NCBI RefSeq assembly: GCF_024266585.1
Contig: NZ_CP100647.1
Span: forward strand, 4,259,001-4,323,000
DNA length: 64,000 nucleotides
Source: Xanthomonas sacchari
GTDB lineage: Bacteria > Pseudomonadota > Gammaproteobacteria > Xanthomonadales > Xanthomonadaceae
Reading direction: 5' to 3'
In this document: positions 36,508-44,760 of the stretch, piece after piece
Layout of the letters: every line of letters begins with the position of its first letter
Numbering within the stretch: the first letter of the stretch is position 1
Made by a program: the position numbers and the translations under genes
The notes under the pieces: generated by a model
Databases searched by the model: none
Told to the model about the DNA's origin: nothing
Seen by the model: only the letters and a program-made list of their open reading frames with translations

Positions 36508-37138
36508 CGTACCCTCATCTGCCCCTGCGGGGCACCTTCTCCCGAGGGGAGAAAGGAGAAGCCAAAGCCCCTCTCCCGCCGGGAGAGGGGTTGGGGTGAG
36601 GGTCCGGCGCGCGCAGCGCCACGTGGATCTGTCCACGCGCCGCTGCGCCCGTACCCTCATCCGCTCCTTCGGGGCACCTTCTCCCGGTGGGAGAAGGGAG
36701 AAGTCAAAGCCCCTCTCCCGCCGGGAGAGGGGTTTGGGTGAGGGTCCGGCACGCGCAGCGCCACGTGGATCTGTCCACGCGCCGCTGCGCCCGTACCCTC
36801 ATCCGCCCCTGCGGGGCACCTTCTCCCGAGGGGAGAAGGGAAAAGCCAAAGCCCCTCTCCCACCGGGAGAGGGGTTGAGGTGAGGGTCCGGCGCGCGAAG
36901 CGCCACGTGGATCTGTCCACACGCCACTTCACCCGTACCCTCATCCGCCCCTGCGGGGCACCTTCTCCCGAGGGGAGAAGGGAGAAGCCAAAGTCCCTCT
37001 CCCGCCGGGAGAGGGGTTGGGGTGAGGGTCGGCGCGCGCAGCGCCACGTCGATCTGTCCACACGCCGCTTCACCCGTACCCTCATCCGCTCCTGCGGGGC
37101 ACCTTCCCCCTTCGGGGCCATGGTCCCGAAGGGAGAAG
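36508..37138. repeat. Tandem array of a 142-bp unit (about 4.4 copies)
   Basis: The junction sequence CGTACCCTCATC recurs at 36508, 36650, 36792, 36934 and 37075, so the unit is 142 bp (the last interval is 141). Each unit holds several hairpins: GGGGCACCTTCTCCC with its complement, CCCCTCTCCC/GGGAGAGGGG, GGCGC...GCGCC, and GTGGATCTGTCCAC. The array fills the space between the porin promoter and the hydrolase gene. Open frames across it are artefacts of the repeat. Confidence 0.92.
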
Positions 37139-37147
37139 CGAACTGCC

Positions 37148-38731
37148 TCAGTGCAGCGGCACGCTCAGGAACGACGGCGTCGCCGCCGGCGAGCTGAAAC
37201 TCACGGTGCCGCCGAAGCGGCTGGCCGAGGTGTAGCGCGGATCGGTGGTGTCCACCACCAGCACCAGGCGGCGGCCGGCCGGGATCTCGGCCGCGGTCGC
37301 CTGCAGCGCCAGGTCGAGGGTGACCGGCGTGCCCGGGGTCGCGTTGCGCAGGGTGTACGGCACATGGCTCAGCAATTGCGCCGAACCCGCCCCGTCCATG
37401 CTGTAGAGATAAGCGAACAGCGACACGTTCGGCTGGCTCGGGGTCACCGTCAACCGCAGCGACGGCGCACCGACCAGGCGCTTGGCGCTGGGCAGCACCG
37501 GGCCGCTCCACACCGCGGCGCCCACCCGGCTGACCAGCGGAATCGAGGTGGTCACCGGCTGGCCGAAGCCCTGCAACAGGCCACTGACCAGCACCACGCC
37601 GGAATCGGCCAGCGTCGGCACGCCGGTGGCGATGCGGTAGGTCCAGCCGCTGCTGTTGCCGCTGGTCAGCGCCCCGGTCGGCAGCAGCACGCCGCTGGGA
37701 CCGCTCAGGCCGTAGCGGGTGGCGCCGGCCTGCACGCTGTTCCAGTCGGCGTAGCTGAGCCAGTCGCCGCCGACGGTGGACAGTTGCACCGGCGCGTCGC
37801 GGTCCACGCCGTTGTCGCGGCCCTTCAGGTAATGGTCGAACCAGCGCGTGGCGACCGTGTAGACCTGGTTCGGCAGGCCCAGCGCGCCCGGCAACTCGGC
37901 GGTGGCATGGTCGCCCTGGCTGAACATCAGGTGCTTGGGCACGCTCAGCCGGTTGTACAGGTCGATGTACTGGTTCGGCGGGAACAGGCCGTCGTTGAAC
38001 GCATTGGCCATCAGCACCGCCGGGCCGTTGCGGTTGAGCGCCTGCAGCTCGTTGATCACCCCGCGCTCGGCGGCCTTGGGCAGGAAGCCCTGCACCGCGC
38101 CGTCGTAGTCGCCCACCGCCACGTGCGCGGTGATCCGCGCCAAGTCCGGACCGGGCCGGCCGGTGAGCGTGCCGGCGCCGACCAGCAGGGCGACGCCCTG
38201 CTGGCTGACCGTGCTGTTGGCGTACAGCGAAGCCTGCAGGTCGGCCCAGCCGCTGAGCGCGGCCACCGCCTTGATCCGCGGGTCGCGGGCGGCGGCGAGC
38301 AGGCTGGTGCCGGCGCCGTAGGAGATGCCGGACACGCCGATCGCCTTGGCGTCGGCCGGGGTATTGGCCAGCGCCCAGTCGATCACCGCGCTGACGTCCT
38401 CCACCGTCGGCGCCCCGGCGATGTCGATCAGCCCCTGGGAATCCCAGAAGCCGCGCGAGGTGTAGCTGACCACCACGTAGCCGTCGTTGGCCAGCTCGCT
38501 GGCGCGGCCCACGTACTCCAGGTTGGGCAGCGACCAACTGGCCGGCATCACCACCAGCGGGAACGGCCCCGGTCCCTGCCCCTGCGGTACCAGGACCAGC
38601 GCACCGAGCGTGGTGCCGTCGAAACTGGAAATGCGCTGGTACTGCTTGCTGAAGCCGGCCGCGGACGCGGCGGCGGAGAACACCAGCAGCATCGCGCACA
38701 GGGCGATGCGACGTGACACGGACATACGCAT
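37148..38731 (-). CDS. Secreted CocE/NonD (X-Pro dipeptidyl-peptidase S15 type) hydrolase
   Basis: 527 aa. A signal peptide (MSVSRRIALCAMLLVFSAAASAAG) is followed by an alpha/beta-hydrolase domain with oxyanion-side SYTSRGFWDSQG and nucleophile elbow GISYGAG (Ser in GxSYG). Catalytic Asp and His candidates lie in NAFNDGLFPP and SQGDHAT. A C-terminal jelly-roll (PepX_C-like) domain covers about residues 360-527. Substrate (ester, amide or dipeptide) cannot be told. ATGs at 38731 and 38725 are alternatives. It stands alone downstream of thiL on the same strand, with 226 bp between them. Confidence 0.85.
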   Translation of the reverse strand: MRMSVSRRIALCAMLLVFSAAASAAGFSKQYQRISSFDGTTLGALVLVPQGQGPGPFPLVVMPASWSLPNLEYVGRASELANDGYVVVSYTSRGFWDSQGLIDIAGAPTVEDVSAVIDWALANTPADAKAIGVSGISYGAGTSLLAAARDPRIKAVAALSGWADLQASLYANSTVSQQGVALLVGAGTLTGRPGPDLARITAHVAVGDYDGAVQGFLPKAAERGVINELQALNRNGPAVLMANAFNDGLFPPNQYIDLYNRLSVPKHLMFSQGDHATAELPGALGLPNQVYTVATRWFDHYLKGRDNGVDRDAPVQLSTVGGDWLSYADWNSVQAGATRYGLSGPSGVLLPTGALTSGNSSGWTYRIATGVPTLADSGVVLVSGLLQGFGQPVTTSIPLVSRVGAAVWSGPVLPSAKRLVGAPSLRLTVTPSQPNVSLFAYLYSMDGAGSAQLLSHVPYTLRNATPGTPVTLDLALQATAAEIPAGRRLVLVVDTTDPRYTSASRFGGTVSFSSPAATPSFLSVPLH

Positions 38732-38957
38732 GGACTGCCTCCCAAGCGGCGCCGGACCGGAATGGCCGGCTGCCGGAACGGTTACGCCAGAACGGTGACG
38801 AACGCTCGACACGGAGCCGGGCAGGCGGACCGTACCACCAGGTACGGACGTTTTCACGCCGCAGTGCGGCACGGTATGGAAAGGGAGGCTGCCGCTGCGG
38901 CATCCGCCCCACGGGCAGCGCCATTGACAGGGCCGCTGCGCGCAGGCGCAGGCCGGA

Positions 38958-39932
38958 TCAGCTCAGAAAGTGCTCGTAGCCGCGCCGCGGCGGCTGCCAG
39001 GGCCGGCCACCGGCATCGCGCACCACGATGCCGCGGCCGGCGACGATGCGCCCGATCGGCGTCGCCGTCACGCCGACCGCCTGCAGCGCCTGCACGATCG
39101 CCGCGCGCTGCGCCGGGTCGGCGGTGAAGCACAGTTCGTAGTCGTCGCCGCCGCCCAGTTGCCAGGCGTGCACCTGCGCCGCATCCGCATCGCTCGGCGC
39201 GGCGACCGCCGGCAGCGCGGCCAGGTCCAATTCGGCGCCGACGCCGCTGCGCGCGCAGATGTGCTCCAGGTCGGCCAGCAGGCCGTCGGAGACGTCCACG
39301 CAGGCCCGCGCCAGGCCGCGCAGGCGCAGGCCGGCCTGCACGCGCGGCGTCGGCCGCAGCAGGCGCTGGCGCAGGTGTTCGTGCACCGGATCGGCGGCCG
39401 GCGCGGCCACGCCCAACCGCCCGGCCTGCCACAGCGCCAACGCCGCGGCAGCCTCGCCCGGCTGCCCGGTCACCCAGACCTCGTCGCCCGCCTGCGCGGC
39501 ATCGCGGCGCAGCGCCGCCGTCGCCGGCACGCTGCCGATCGCGGTGACCGACAAGGCCAGCGGCCCGCGCGTGGTGTCGCCGCCGGCCAGGCCGATGGCG
39601 TGCGCGTCGGCAAGCGCGAAGAACCCCTCAGCGAACGCATCGACCCAGGCCATGTCGACCTGCGGCAGCGACAGCGACAAGGTGCACCAGCGCGGCTGCG
39701 CGCCCATCGCCGCCAGGTCGGACAGATTCACCGCCAGGGTCTTCCAGCCGATGTCGGCGGCCGCGGTCTCGGCCGGGAAATGCACCCCGGCATTGAGCGT
39801 ATCGGTGGTGATCGCCAGCAACTCCCCCGCCGGCGGCAGCAGCAGCGCCGCATCGTCGCCGATGCCCAGCGGCAGGTCCGCACGCGCCCGACTGCGTGCG
39901 CGCAGGCGCTCGATCAGATCGAATTCAGGCAT
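38958..39932 (-). CDS. thiL: Thiamine-monophosphate kinase ThiL
   Basis: Phosphorylates thiamine monophosphate to thiamine pyrophosphate using ATP. 324 aa. PurM-like fold: GIGDDAALL near the N-terminus, TDTLNAGVHF, GGDTTRG, DVSDGLLADLEH and GGGDDYELCF are all seen. The start at 39932 (MPEFDLIERL) is chosen because upstream in-frame residues come from a heptad repeat. It is the last gene of the rib-nusB-thiL block. Confidence 0.96.
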   Translation of the reverse strand: MPEFDLIERLRARSRARADLPLGIGDDAALLLPPAGELLAITTDTLNAGVHFPAETAAADIGWKTLAVNLSDLAAMGAQPRWCTLSLSLPQVDMAWVDAFAEGFFALADAHAIGLAGGDTTRGPLALSVTAIGSVPATAALRRDAAQAGDEVWVTGQPGEAAAALALWQAGRLGVAAPAADPVHEHLRQRLLRPTPRVQAGLRLRGLARACVDVSDGLLADLEHICARSGVGAELDLAALPAVAAPSDADAAQVHAWQLGGGDDYELCFTADPAQRAAIVQALQAVGVTATPIGRIVAGRGIVVRDAGGRPWQPPRRGYEHFLS

Positions 39933-39937
39933 TGGGG

Positions 39938-40064
39938 GCTGGGAATCGGGAATGGGGAGTCGGGAATGGTGAGAAGCAGGAGCGAAAGCCGGAACGTCGG
40001 CGATCTCGAAGGAGAACGGCATCTGCTTTTGCCATTCCCCATTCCCGTTTCCCCATTCCCGGCC
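39938..40064. repeat. Inverted heptad-repeat element between nusB and thiL
   Basis: A forward arm of GGGAATC/G heptads (39938-39970) and an inverted arm (40032-40064) lie on either side of a core of about 60 bp. It fills the whole nusB-thiL gap, ending 2 bp before the nusB stop. Confidence 0.8.
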
Positions 40065-40066
40065 CC

Positions 40067-40537
40067 TCAGCCCCCCGACTCCACCGCGCGCCACTGCAGC
40101 GCGGCGCGGTCCAGGACGCCGTTGACGTAGGTGTGGCCGTGTTCGGAGCCGAAGCGCTTGGCGGTCTCGATCGCTTCGTTGATCACCACGCGGTACGGCA
40201 CGTCCATGCGGTGCAGCAGTTCGTAGGCGGCCAGGCGCAGCACCGCGCGTTCGATCGCGTCCACTTCCTCGACCGTGCGGTCCAGGTAGCCGACCAGCGC
40301 TTCGTCCAGTTCGGCGCGGTGCTTGAGCACGCCTTCGACCAGGTTCTCGAAGTACACCAGGTCGGCGATCTCGTGCGCCTGCTCGTGCGCGAACTGCGCG
40401 ATCACGTGCTGGGCGTTGCCGCCGGAAATCTGCCAGGCGTAGATCGCCTGCAGCGCGCGCCGGCGCGCGCGCGAACGCAGGACCGGATCGACGCCGTCGC
40501 GGCGTGGGGGGTGCTTGTGGCCAGCGGGTTTGTTCAC
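40067..40537 (-). CDS. nusB: Transcription antitermination factor NusB
   Basis: All-helical RNA-binding protein that joins NusE (S10) in rRNA antitermination. 156 aa. [18 protein letters not shown] at the N-terminal helix, then [16 protein letters not shown] and [18 protein letters not shown]. Starts at a GTG (40537) overlapping the ribH stop as GTGA, the common ribH-nusB coupling. Confidence 0.97.
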   Translation of the reverse strand: MNKPAGHKHPPRRDGVDPVLRSRARRRALQAIYAWQISGGNAQHVIAQFAHEQAHEIADLVYFENLVEGVLKHRAELDEALVGYLDRTVEEVDAIERAVLRLAAYELLHRMDVPYRVVINEAIETAKRFGSEHGHTYVNGVLDRAALQWRAVESGG

Positions 40538-41001
40538 GGCAGCAGCTCCAGCAGGTTGACCATCTCCAGCGCGCTCAGCGCCGCTTCCTCGCCCTTGTTG
40601 CCGTGGCTGCCGCCGGCGCGCGCCTCGGCATCCTCGACCTGCTCCACGGCGAGCACGCCGTTGAGCACCGGGATGCGGAAGTCCAGCGAGACGCGCAGCA
40701 GGCCCTCGGCGCAGCCGTCGGCGACGTGTTCGTAGTGGCGGGTATCGCCACGGATCACGCAGCCCAGGGCGATGATCGCGGCATGCTTGCCGGCCGCGGC
40801 CAGGCGCGCGGCGGCCAGCGGCAGTTCCCACGCGCCCGGCACGCGGATCACGTCCACCGCGTCCTCGGCGATGCCGTTGCCGGCCAGGCTCTGCCGCGCG
40901 CCGGCGACCAGCACGTCGGTGATGCGGGCGTTCCAGCGGCTGGCGATGATCGCGAAACGCGCCGACTCGGGAGTGCGGAGGTCGCCTTCGTAGTGGGACA
41001 T
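40534..41001 (-). CDS. ribH: 6,7-dimethyl-8-ribityllumazine synthase RibH
   Basis: Condenses 5-amino-6-ribitylaminouracil with dihydroxybutanone phosphate to lumazine, the penultimate riboflavin step. 155 aa. [26 protein letters not shown] and [16 protein letters not shown] (with the catalytic His) are present, ending in a helix [12 protein letters not shown]. Confidence 0.97.
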   Translation of the reverse strand: MSHYEGDLRTPESARFAIIASRWNARITDVLVAGARQSLAGNGIAEDAVDVIRVPGAWELPLAAARLAAAGKHAAIIALGCVIRGDTRHYEHVADGCAEGLLRVSLDFRIPVLNGVLAVEQVEDAEARAGGSHGNKGEEAALSALEMVNLLELLP

Positions 41002-41092
41002 GGCGGTGGCAGCTTGAGGGGGTGGGAGAGTTTAGCAGGCGGTGGGGCCGCGCCCCGGGAAAGCGGTCTGGGGGCCGTGCAGACCGCCAATG

Positions 41093-41157
41093 GCGGGAAT
41101 CGCGCGGAATCAGCTTTTACCAATTCCCCCATCCCGATTCCCGATTCCCGGCTCCAC
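41093..41157. repeat. Degenerate heptad element at the ribBX 3' end
   Basis: A short forward part (GGGAATC, CGGAATC at 41093-41118) and a longer inverted arm to 41157 are seen. The inverted arm is inside ribBX and supplies its last residues. Confidence 0.7.
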
Positions 41158-42261
41158 ATGCTCCACCACCTCCAACCCGAACCCGGCCAACCCGATCTGC
41201 CGGCGCGGGGTGCCGAGCACGCGCAGCTTGCCCAGGCCCAGGTCGGCCAGGATCTGGCTGCCGGCGCCGTTGCGCCGCCACTGGCCCACGTCCTTGCCGT
41301 GCGCCGCCTCCGGCTGCGCGCGCAGCCGCGCCAGCAGCGCTTCGCTGTCGCGCGGGGCCGACAGCACCACCATCACCCCGCGGTCGGCGGCGGCGATCGC
41401 GCGCAGCGCATCGCTGGCGGCCACGCCGAAGTCCTCGCGGCGCCAGTGCAGCAGGTCGGCCAGCGGGTTCTCCACCTGCACCCGCACCAGGGTCGGCGTC
41501 TCGGCGTCCGGGGTGCCGCGGACCAGGGCGAAATGCAGGTCGTGGGCGATGCGGTCGCGATAGGTGACCAGGGTAAAGCCGCCGAACTCGGTGTCGATCG
41601 GCCGCTCGTCGATGCGCTCGACGGTGTGCTCGGTGGCCAGGCGGTAGGCGATCAGGTCGGCGATCGAGCCCATCTTCAGGCCGTGCGTGCGGGCGAATTC
41701 CTCCAACTGCGGACGCCGCGCCATGCTGCCGTCGGGATTGAGCACCTCCACCAGCACGCCGGCCGGCTCCAGCCCCGCCAGCATCGGCAGGTCGCTGGCG
41801 GCCTCGGTGTGGCCGGCGCGGGTCAGCACCCCGCCCGGCTGGGCGATCAGCGGGAAGATGTGGCCGGGCTGGCTCAGGTCGTGCGGCTTGGCGTCCGGCT
41901 TGACCGCGGTGCGCACGGTGTGGGCGCGGTCGTAGGCGGAGATGCCGGTGGTCACGCCCTCGGCGGCCTCGATGCTGACGGTGAAGTTGGTATGGAACTG
42001 CGCGGTGTTGCGCTGGACCATCGGCGCCAGGCCCAGCTGCGCGCAGCGCTCGCGGGTCAGCGACAGGCACACCAGGCCGCGCGCGTGGGTGACCATGAAG
42101 TTGATGTCCGAGGGCTTGACCAGCTCGGCGGCCATGATCAGGTCGCCCTCGTTCTCGCGGTCCTCGTCGTCGACGATGACCACCATGCGGCCGGCGCGGA
42201 GTTCTTCCAGCAGTTCGGGGACGGAGGCGAAATTCAGGCTCGGGGTGACGGAAGGCGACAT
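41110..42261 (-). CDS. ribB: 3,4-dihydroxy-2-butanone-4-phosphate synthase with degenerate RibA domain (RibBX type)
   Basis: 383 aa. Residues about 1-205 are a full RibB domain (VDDEDRENEGDLIMAAE, THARGLVCLSLT, GHTEAASDLPMLAG) making dihydroxybutanone phosphate from ribulose 5-phosphate. The C-terminal half has the GTP cyclohydrolase II fold but lacks the zinc-binding cysteines, so it should not have RibA activity. This is the RibBX variant described in Proteobacteria; a separate RibA must exist elsewhere. The last residues (EPGIGNRDGGIGKS) are repeat-encoded. The start at 42261 is chosen; 42276 is also in frame. Confidence 0.93.
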   Translation of the reverse strand: MSPSVTPSLNFASVPELLEELRAGRMVVIVDDEDRENEGDLIMAAELVKPSDINFMVTHARGLVCLSLTRERCAQLGLAPMVQRNTAQFHTNFTVSIEAAEGVTTGISAYDRAHTVRTAVKPDAKPHDLSQPGHIFPLIAQPGGVLTRAGHTEAASDLPMLAGLEPAGVLVEVLNPDGSMARRPQLEEFARTHGLKMGSIADLIAYRLATEHTVERIDERPIDTEFGGFTLVTYRDRIAHDLHFALVRGTPDAETPTLVRVQVENPLADLLHWRREDFGVAASDALRAIAAADRGVMVVLSAPRDSEALLARLRAQPEAAHGKDVGQWRRNGAGSQILADLGLGKLRVLGTPRRQIGLAGFGLEVVEHVEPGIGNRDGGIGKS

Positions 42262-42343
42262 GCGGACACTCGGCAAAGACGGAGGATGCCGCGCGCGCCG
42301 CAGGCAGCGGCGCCGCGTGGCGGAAGGATGGACGCGGCCAGGA

Positions 42344-42943
42344 TCAGTCCTGGCGGCCCTGCAGCAGGCGTTCGACGTAGCGCGCGACCAGGTCGATCTC
42401 CAGGTTCACCGCCGCGCCGACCGCGGTGTGCGCGAACGCGGTGTGCGCCACGGTGTGCGGGATCAGCGCGACCTCGAAGCCTTCCGCGTCGACCGCATTG
42501 ACGGTAAGGCTGACCCCGTCCACGCAGATCGAGCCTTTCTTGGCGATGTAGCGCAGCAGTGCCGCCGGCGCGGCGAAGCGCCAGCGCTGCGCGCGCGCGT
42601 CGTCGTGGATCGACAGCACCTCGCCGAGCCCGTCGACATGGCCGCTGACCAGATGCCCGCCGAGGCGGTCGCTGGGGCGCATCGCCCGCTCCAGGTTCAG
42701 CGCCGCGCCCTCGGCCAGGCGGCCGAGCGTGGTCAGCGCCAGGGTTTCGGTGGAGGCATCGGCCTGGAACGAGGCGGCGTCGAAGGCGATCACGGTCAGG
42801 CACACGCCGTTGACCGCGATGCTCTCGCCCAGGCGCACGTCGGCGAACGGCAGGCTGCCGGTGGCGAAGGTGAAGCGGAGATCGCCGCCCTGCGGCTGGC
42901 GTGCGGCGAGATGGCCGACGCCTTCGATGATTCCGGTGAACAT
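42344..42943 (-). CDS. ribE: Riboflavin synthase alpha subunit RibE
   Basis: Dismutates two lumazines to riboflavin. 199 aa with two lumazine-binding repeats: MFTGIIEGVGHLA with GESIAVNGVCLTV in the first, and HLVSGHVDGLGEV with GSICVDGVSLTVN in the second. First gene downstream of the FMN riboswitch; about 90 nt separate them. Confidence 0.97.
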   Translation of the reverse strand: MFTGIIEGVGHLAARQPQGGDLRFTFATGSLPFADVRLGESIAVNGVCLTVIAFDAASFQADASTETLALTTLGRLAEGAALNLERAMRPSDRLGGHLVSGHVDGLGEVLSIHDDARAQRWRFAAPAALLRYIAKKGSICVDGVSLTVNAVDAEGFEVALIPHTVAHTAFAHTAVGAAVNLEIDLVARYVERLLQGRQD

Positions 42944-43030
42944 AGCTACGTTTCTCGCAATGGGGTGAGCGAAAAACGCCACAAGGCAAACAGGCACGCG
43001 CACAGCCGCGAGGCTGCGCGAAGGCCGTCT

Positions 43031-43180
43031 TCTTTCATCCGGACTATACCGTCGGCTCCGGCATCGCACCGGATCTGCTGACCTTCCCGATTCGGCGGGT
43101 CGCGCCGGCACCGGGAAGCGCTCGCGGGCTCGTGCGCGAACGCACCTACCGCCGGTGGGGAATCGCACCCCGCCCTGAAG
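43031..43180 (-). promoter_or_regulatory. FMN riboswitch (RFN element)
   Basis: Read on the minus strand, the conserved segments appear in order: AGGGCGGGGTGCGATTCCCC, ACCGGCGGTAGG, GCCCGCGAGC, GGTCAGCAGATCCGGTG, then GCCGGAGCCGACGGTATAGT and CCGGATGAAAGA. It sits in the leader of ribE and should shut off ribE-ribBX-ribH when FMN is abundant. The remaining 43181-43361 part of the gap shows no gene. Confidence 0.95.
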
Positions 43181-43361
43181 ACGTTTGTGGTCGCCGGCGA
43201 ACCGGCCTGGGCATTCTAGCAGGCGTGGCCCGGCCGCCTGCCGCCGCCAGCGCGCCGCGCATGGGACAAAGCGTCGCGGCGACGACGGCAACCCCCGTGC
43301 ACGTGGCCGCGAAACGCTTGTGTGGCGGTCGCGCACGTTTCGGCAGGGACGCGCCGGCCGG

Positions 43362-43751
43362 CTAGATCCACACGTCGTTCGGCGCCGTGCGGCTGCCGCC
43401 CTGCTCGCCGGTATTGGCCACGCCGCGCGGCTCGATCAGCAACATGCTGACCTCTTCCAGCGCGGACGTGCGGTGCGCGACGCCCCGGGGCACCACGTAC
43501 AGTTCGCCGGCGTCGACGAACACGTGGCGATCGACGAAGTCGATCCGCAGCCGCCCCTGCAGCACGAGGAAGGCCTCGTCGGTGTGCGCATGCGTGTGCA
43601 GGATGAAATCGCCGAGGATCTTGACCAGCTTGAACTGGTAGTCGTTCAGCTCGGCGATCACCCGCGGCTGCCAGTGTTCGGCGATCAGGCCGAGCTTGTG
43701 GGCGAAGTTGATGGCGCGCGATGGCGCAGCGGCGGACGGGGACGCGGGCAT
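43362..43751 (-). CDS. Small cupin-domain protein
   Basis: 129 aa, a single cupin barrel. Metal-binding motif 1 is seen as HTHAHTDEAFLVLQGRLRI (His and Glu ligands) and motif 2 as GELYVVPRGVAHRT. Activity unknown; cupins of this kind bind or oxidise small ligands or sense them. It follows the AraC-type regulator gene on the same strand with 87 bp between, so co-regulation is plausible. Confidence 0.88.
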   Translation of the reverse strand: MPASPSAAAPSRAINFAHKLGLIAEHWQPRVIAELNDYQFKLVKILGDFILHTHAHTDEAFLVLQGRLRIDFVDRHVFVDAGELYVVPRGVAHRTSALEEVSMLLIEPRGVANTGEQGGSRTAPNDVWI

Positions 43752-43838
43752 GGGCTGGACCTGGTCTGGACGGCGGAGGCCCAGTCTGGCGTCGCGTCCC
43801 AGGATGGTCTTGTACGATCGTGCACGCCGCGCCGCAGC

Positions 43839-44678
43839 TCAGGCGCGCGCTGGCCGCAGCATCCGCGACCAGCGTCCCGGCGCCATTCCGTAGGCCTGGA
43901 CGAACTGCCGCGTCAGATGGCTCTGGTCGGTGAAACCGGCCAGCAGCGCCGCCTGCGCCAGCGTCCGGCCCGCCGCGACCAGATCGCGCGCCCGTTGCAG
44001 CCGCCGCATCGTCAGGTAGCGATAGGGACTGGTGCCGTAGAGCGCCCTGAAATCCCGCGACAGGCGCCAGCGATCGCGGCCGCTGACCCGCTCCAGATCC
44101 TGCAGCGCGATCGGCTGTTCCAGGCAGTCGAGCAGGTAGCCGCGGGCCAGTTCGGCCGCACGATAGTCCACGCCGGCACGGGCCCGGCGGACGCCGGCGG
44201 CAGCGGCCAGGGCGTGCGCCAGATCGAACAGGGCATCGGCTTCCTGCAAGGGATCCAGCGCGTCCAGCGACTGCAGCAGCGCACCCGCGGCCGCGCCGAG
44301 GCGCCGATCCTGCGAGGTCCCCATGGCGATGAACGGCAGTGCCACGCCGCCCAACACGCGCTGGATCAATGCCGGTTCGATATACGCCATCCGATAGCGG
44401 AACCCGGCCTGCGTGCCCGCATGGCCGTCGTGCGGCTCGTCCGGATGCAACACGATCGTCGCGCCGGGCGTGCCGTGGGCCATGGCGCGCCGATAGTGGA
44501 AGCTCTGCACACCGGCCAGGGTGCGGCCGATCGCGTAAGTGTCGTGCCGGTGCATGGCATAGCCATGGCCGCCGAAGAACGCCTCGATGCGCTCCAGCCT
44601 GCTGGTCGAGGCGACGCGATGCACCCAGTCGCGTTGGCCCGGCAGTCCGCCGTCGCGTCCCACGATGGTCTGCGCCAT
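43839..44678 (-). CDS. AraC-family transcriptional regulator
   Basis: 279 aa. An N-terminal AraC-type cupin ligand domain (GYAMHRHDTYAIGRTLAGVQSF, TIVLHPDEPHDGHAG) and two C-terminal HTHs (VSGRDRWRLSRDFRALYGTSPYR region and LAQAALLAGFTDQSHLTRQF). Ligand and targets unknown; the adjacent cupin gene is the obvious candidate. The pair interrupts the usual ribD-ribE adjacency. Confidence 0.93.
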   Translation of the reverse strand: MAQTIVGRDGGLPGQRDWVHRVASTSRLERIEAFFGGHGYAMHRHDTYAIGRTLAGVQSFHYRRAMAHGTPGATIVLHPDEPHDGHAGTQAGFRYRMAYIEPALIQRVLGGVALPFIAMGTSQDRRLGAAAGALLQSLDALDPLQEADALFDLAHALAAAAGVRRARAGVDYRAAELARGYLLDCLEQPIALQDLERVSGRDRWRLSRDFRALYGTSPYRYLTMRRLQRARDLVAAGRTLAQAALLAGFTDQSHLTRQFVQAYGMAPGRWSRMLRPARA

Positions 44679-44760
44679 GCTTCATTCCCTCCAGGATCGC
44701 GCCGCGTTCGGCGCGGTAGCCGGCACTGCGGCAACGGCGAACGCCGCCGCGCCGGAGCGC

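Noticed and set aside
36508-37138. Array considered as a CRISPR
   Set aside because: The whole 142-bp unit repeats; there are no short repeats separated by unique spacers, and no cas genes are present.
36484-37197. Several overlapping open frames rich in GEGP/PLSRRERG
   Set aside because: They arise from the 142-bp tandem repeat; the unit is not a multiple of 3, so the frames only chain through it and have no independent support.
41110-42261. ribB gene considered as a normal bifunctional ribBA
   Set aside because: The C-terminal domain lacks the zinc-binding cysteines of GTP cyclohydrolase II, so the RibBX reading fits better.
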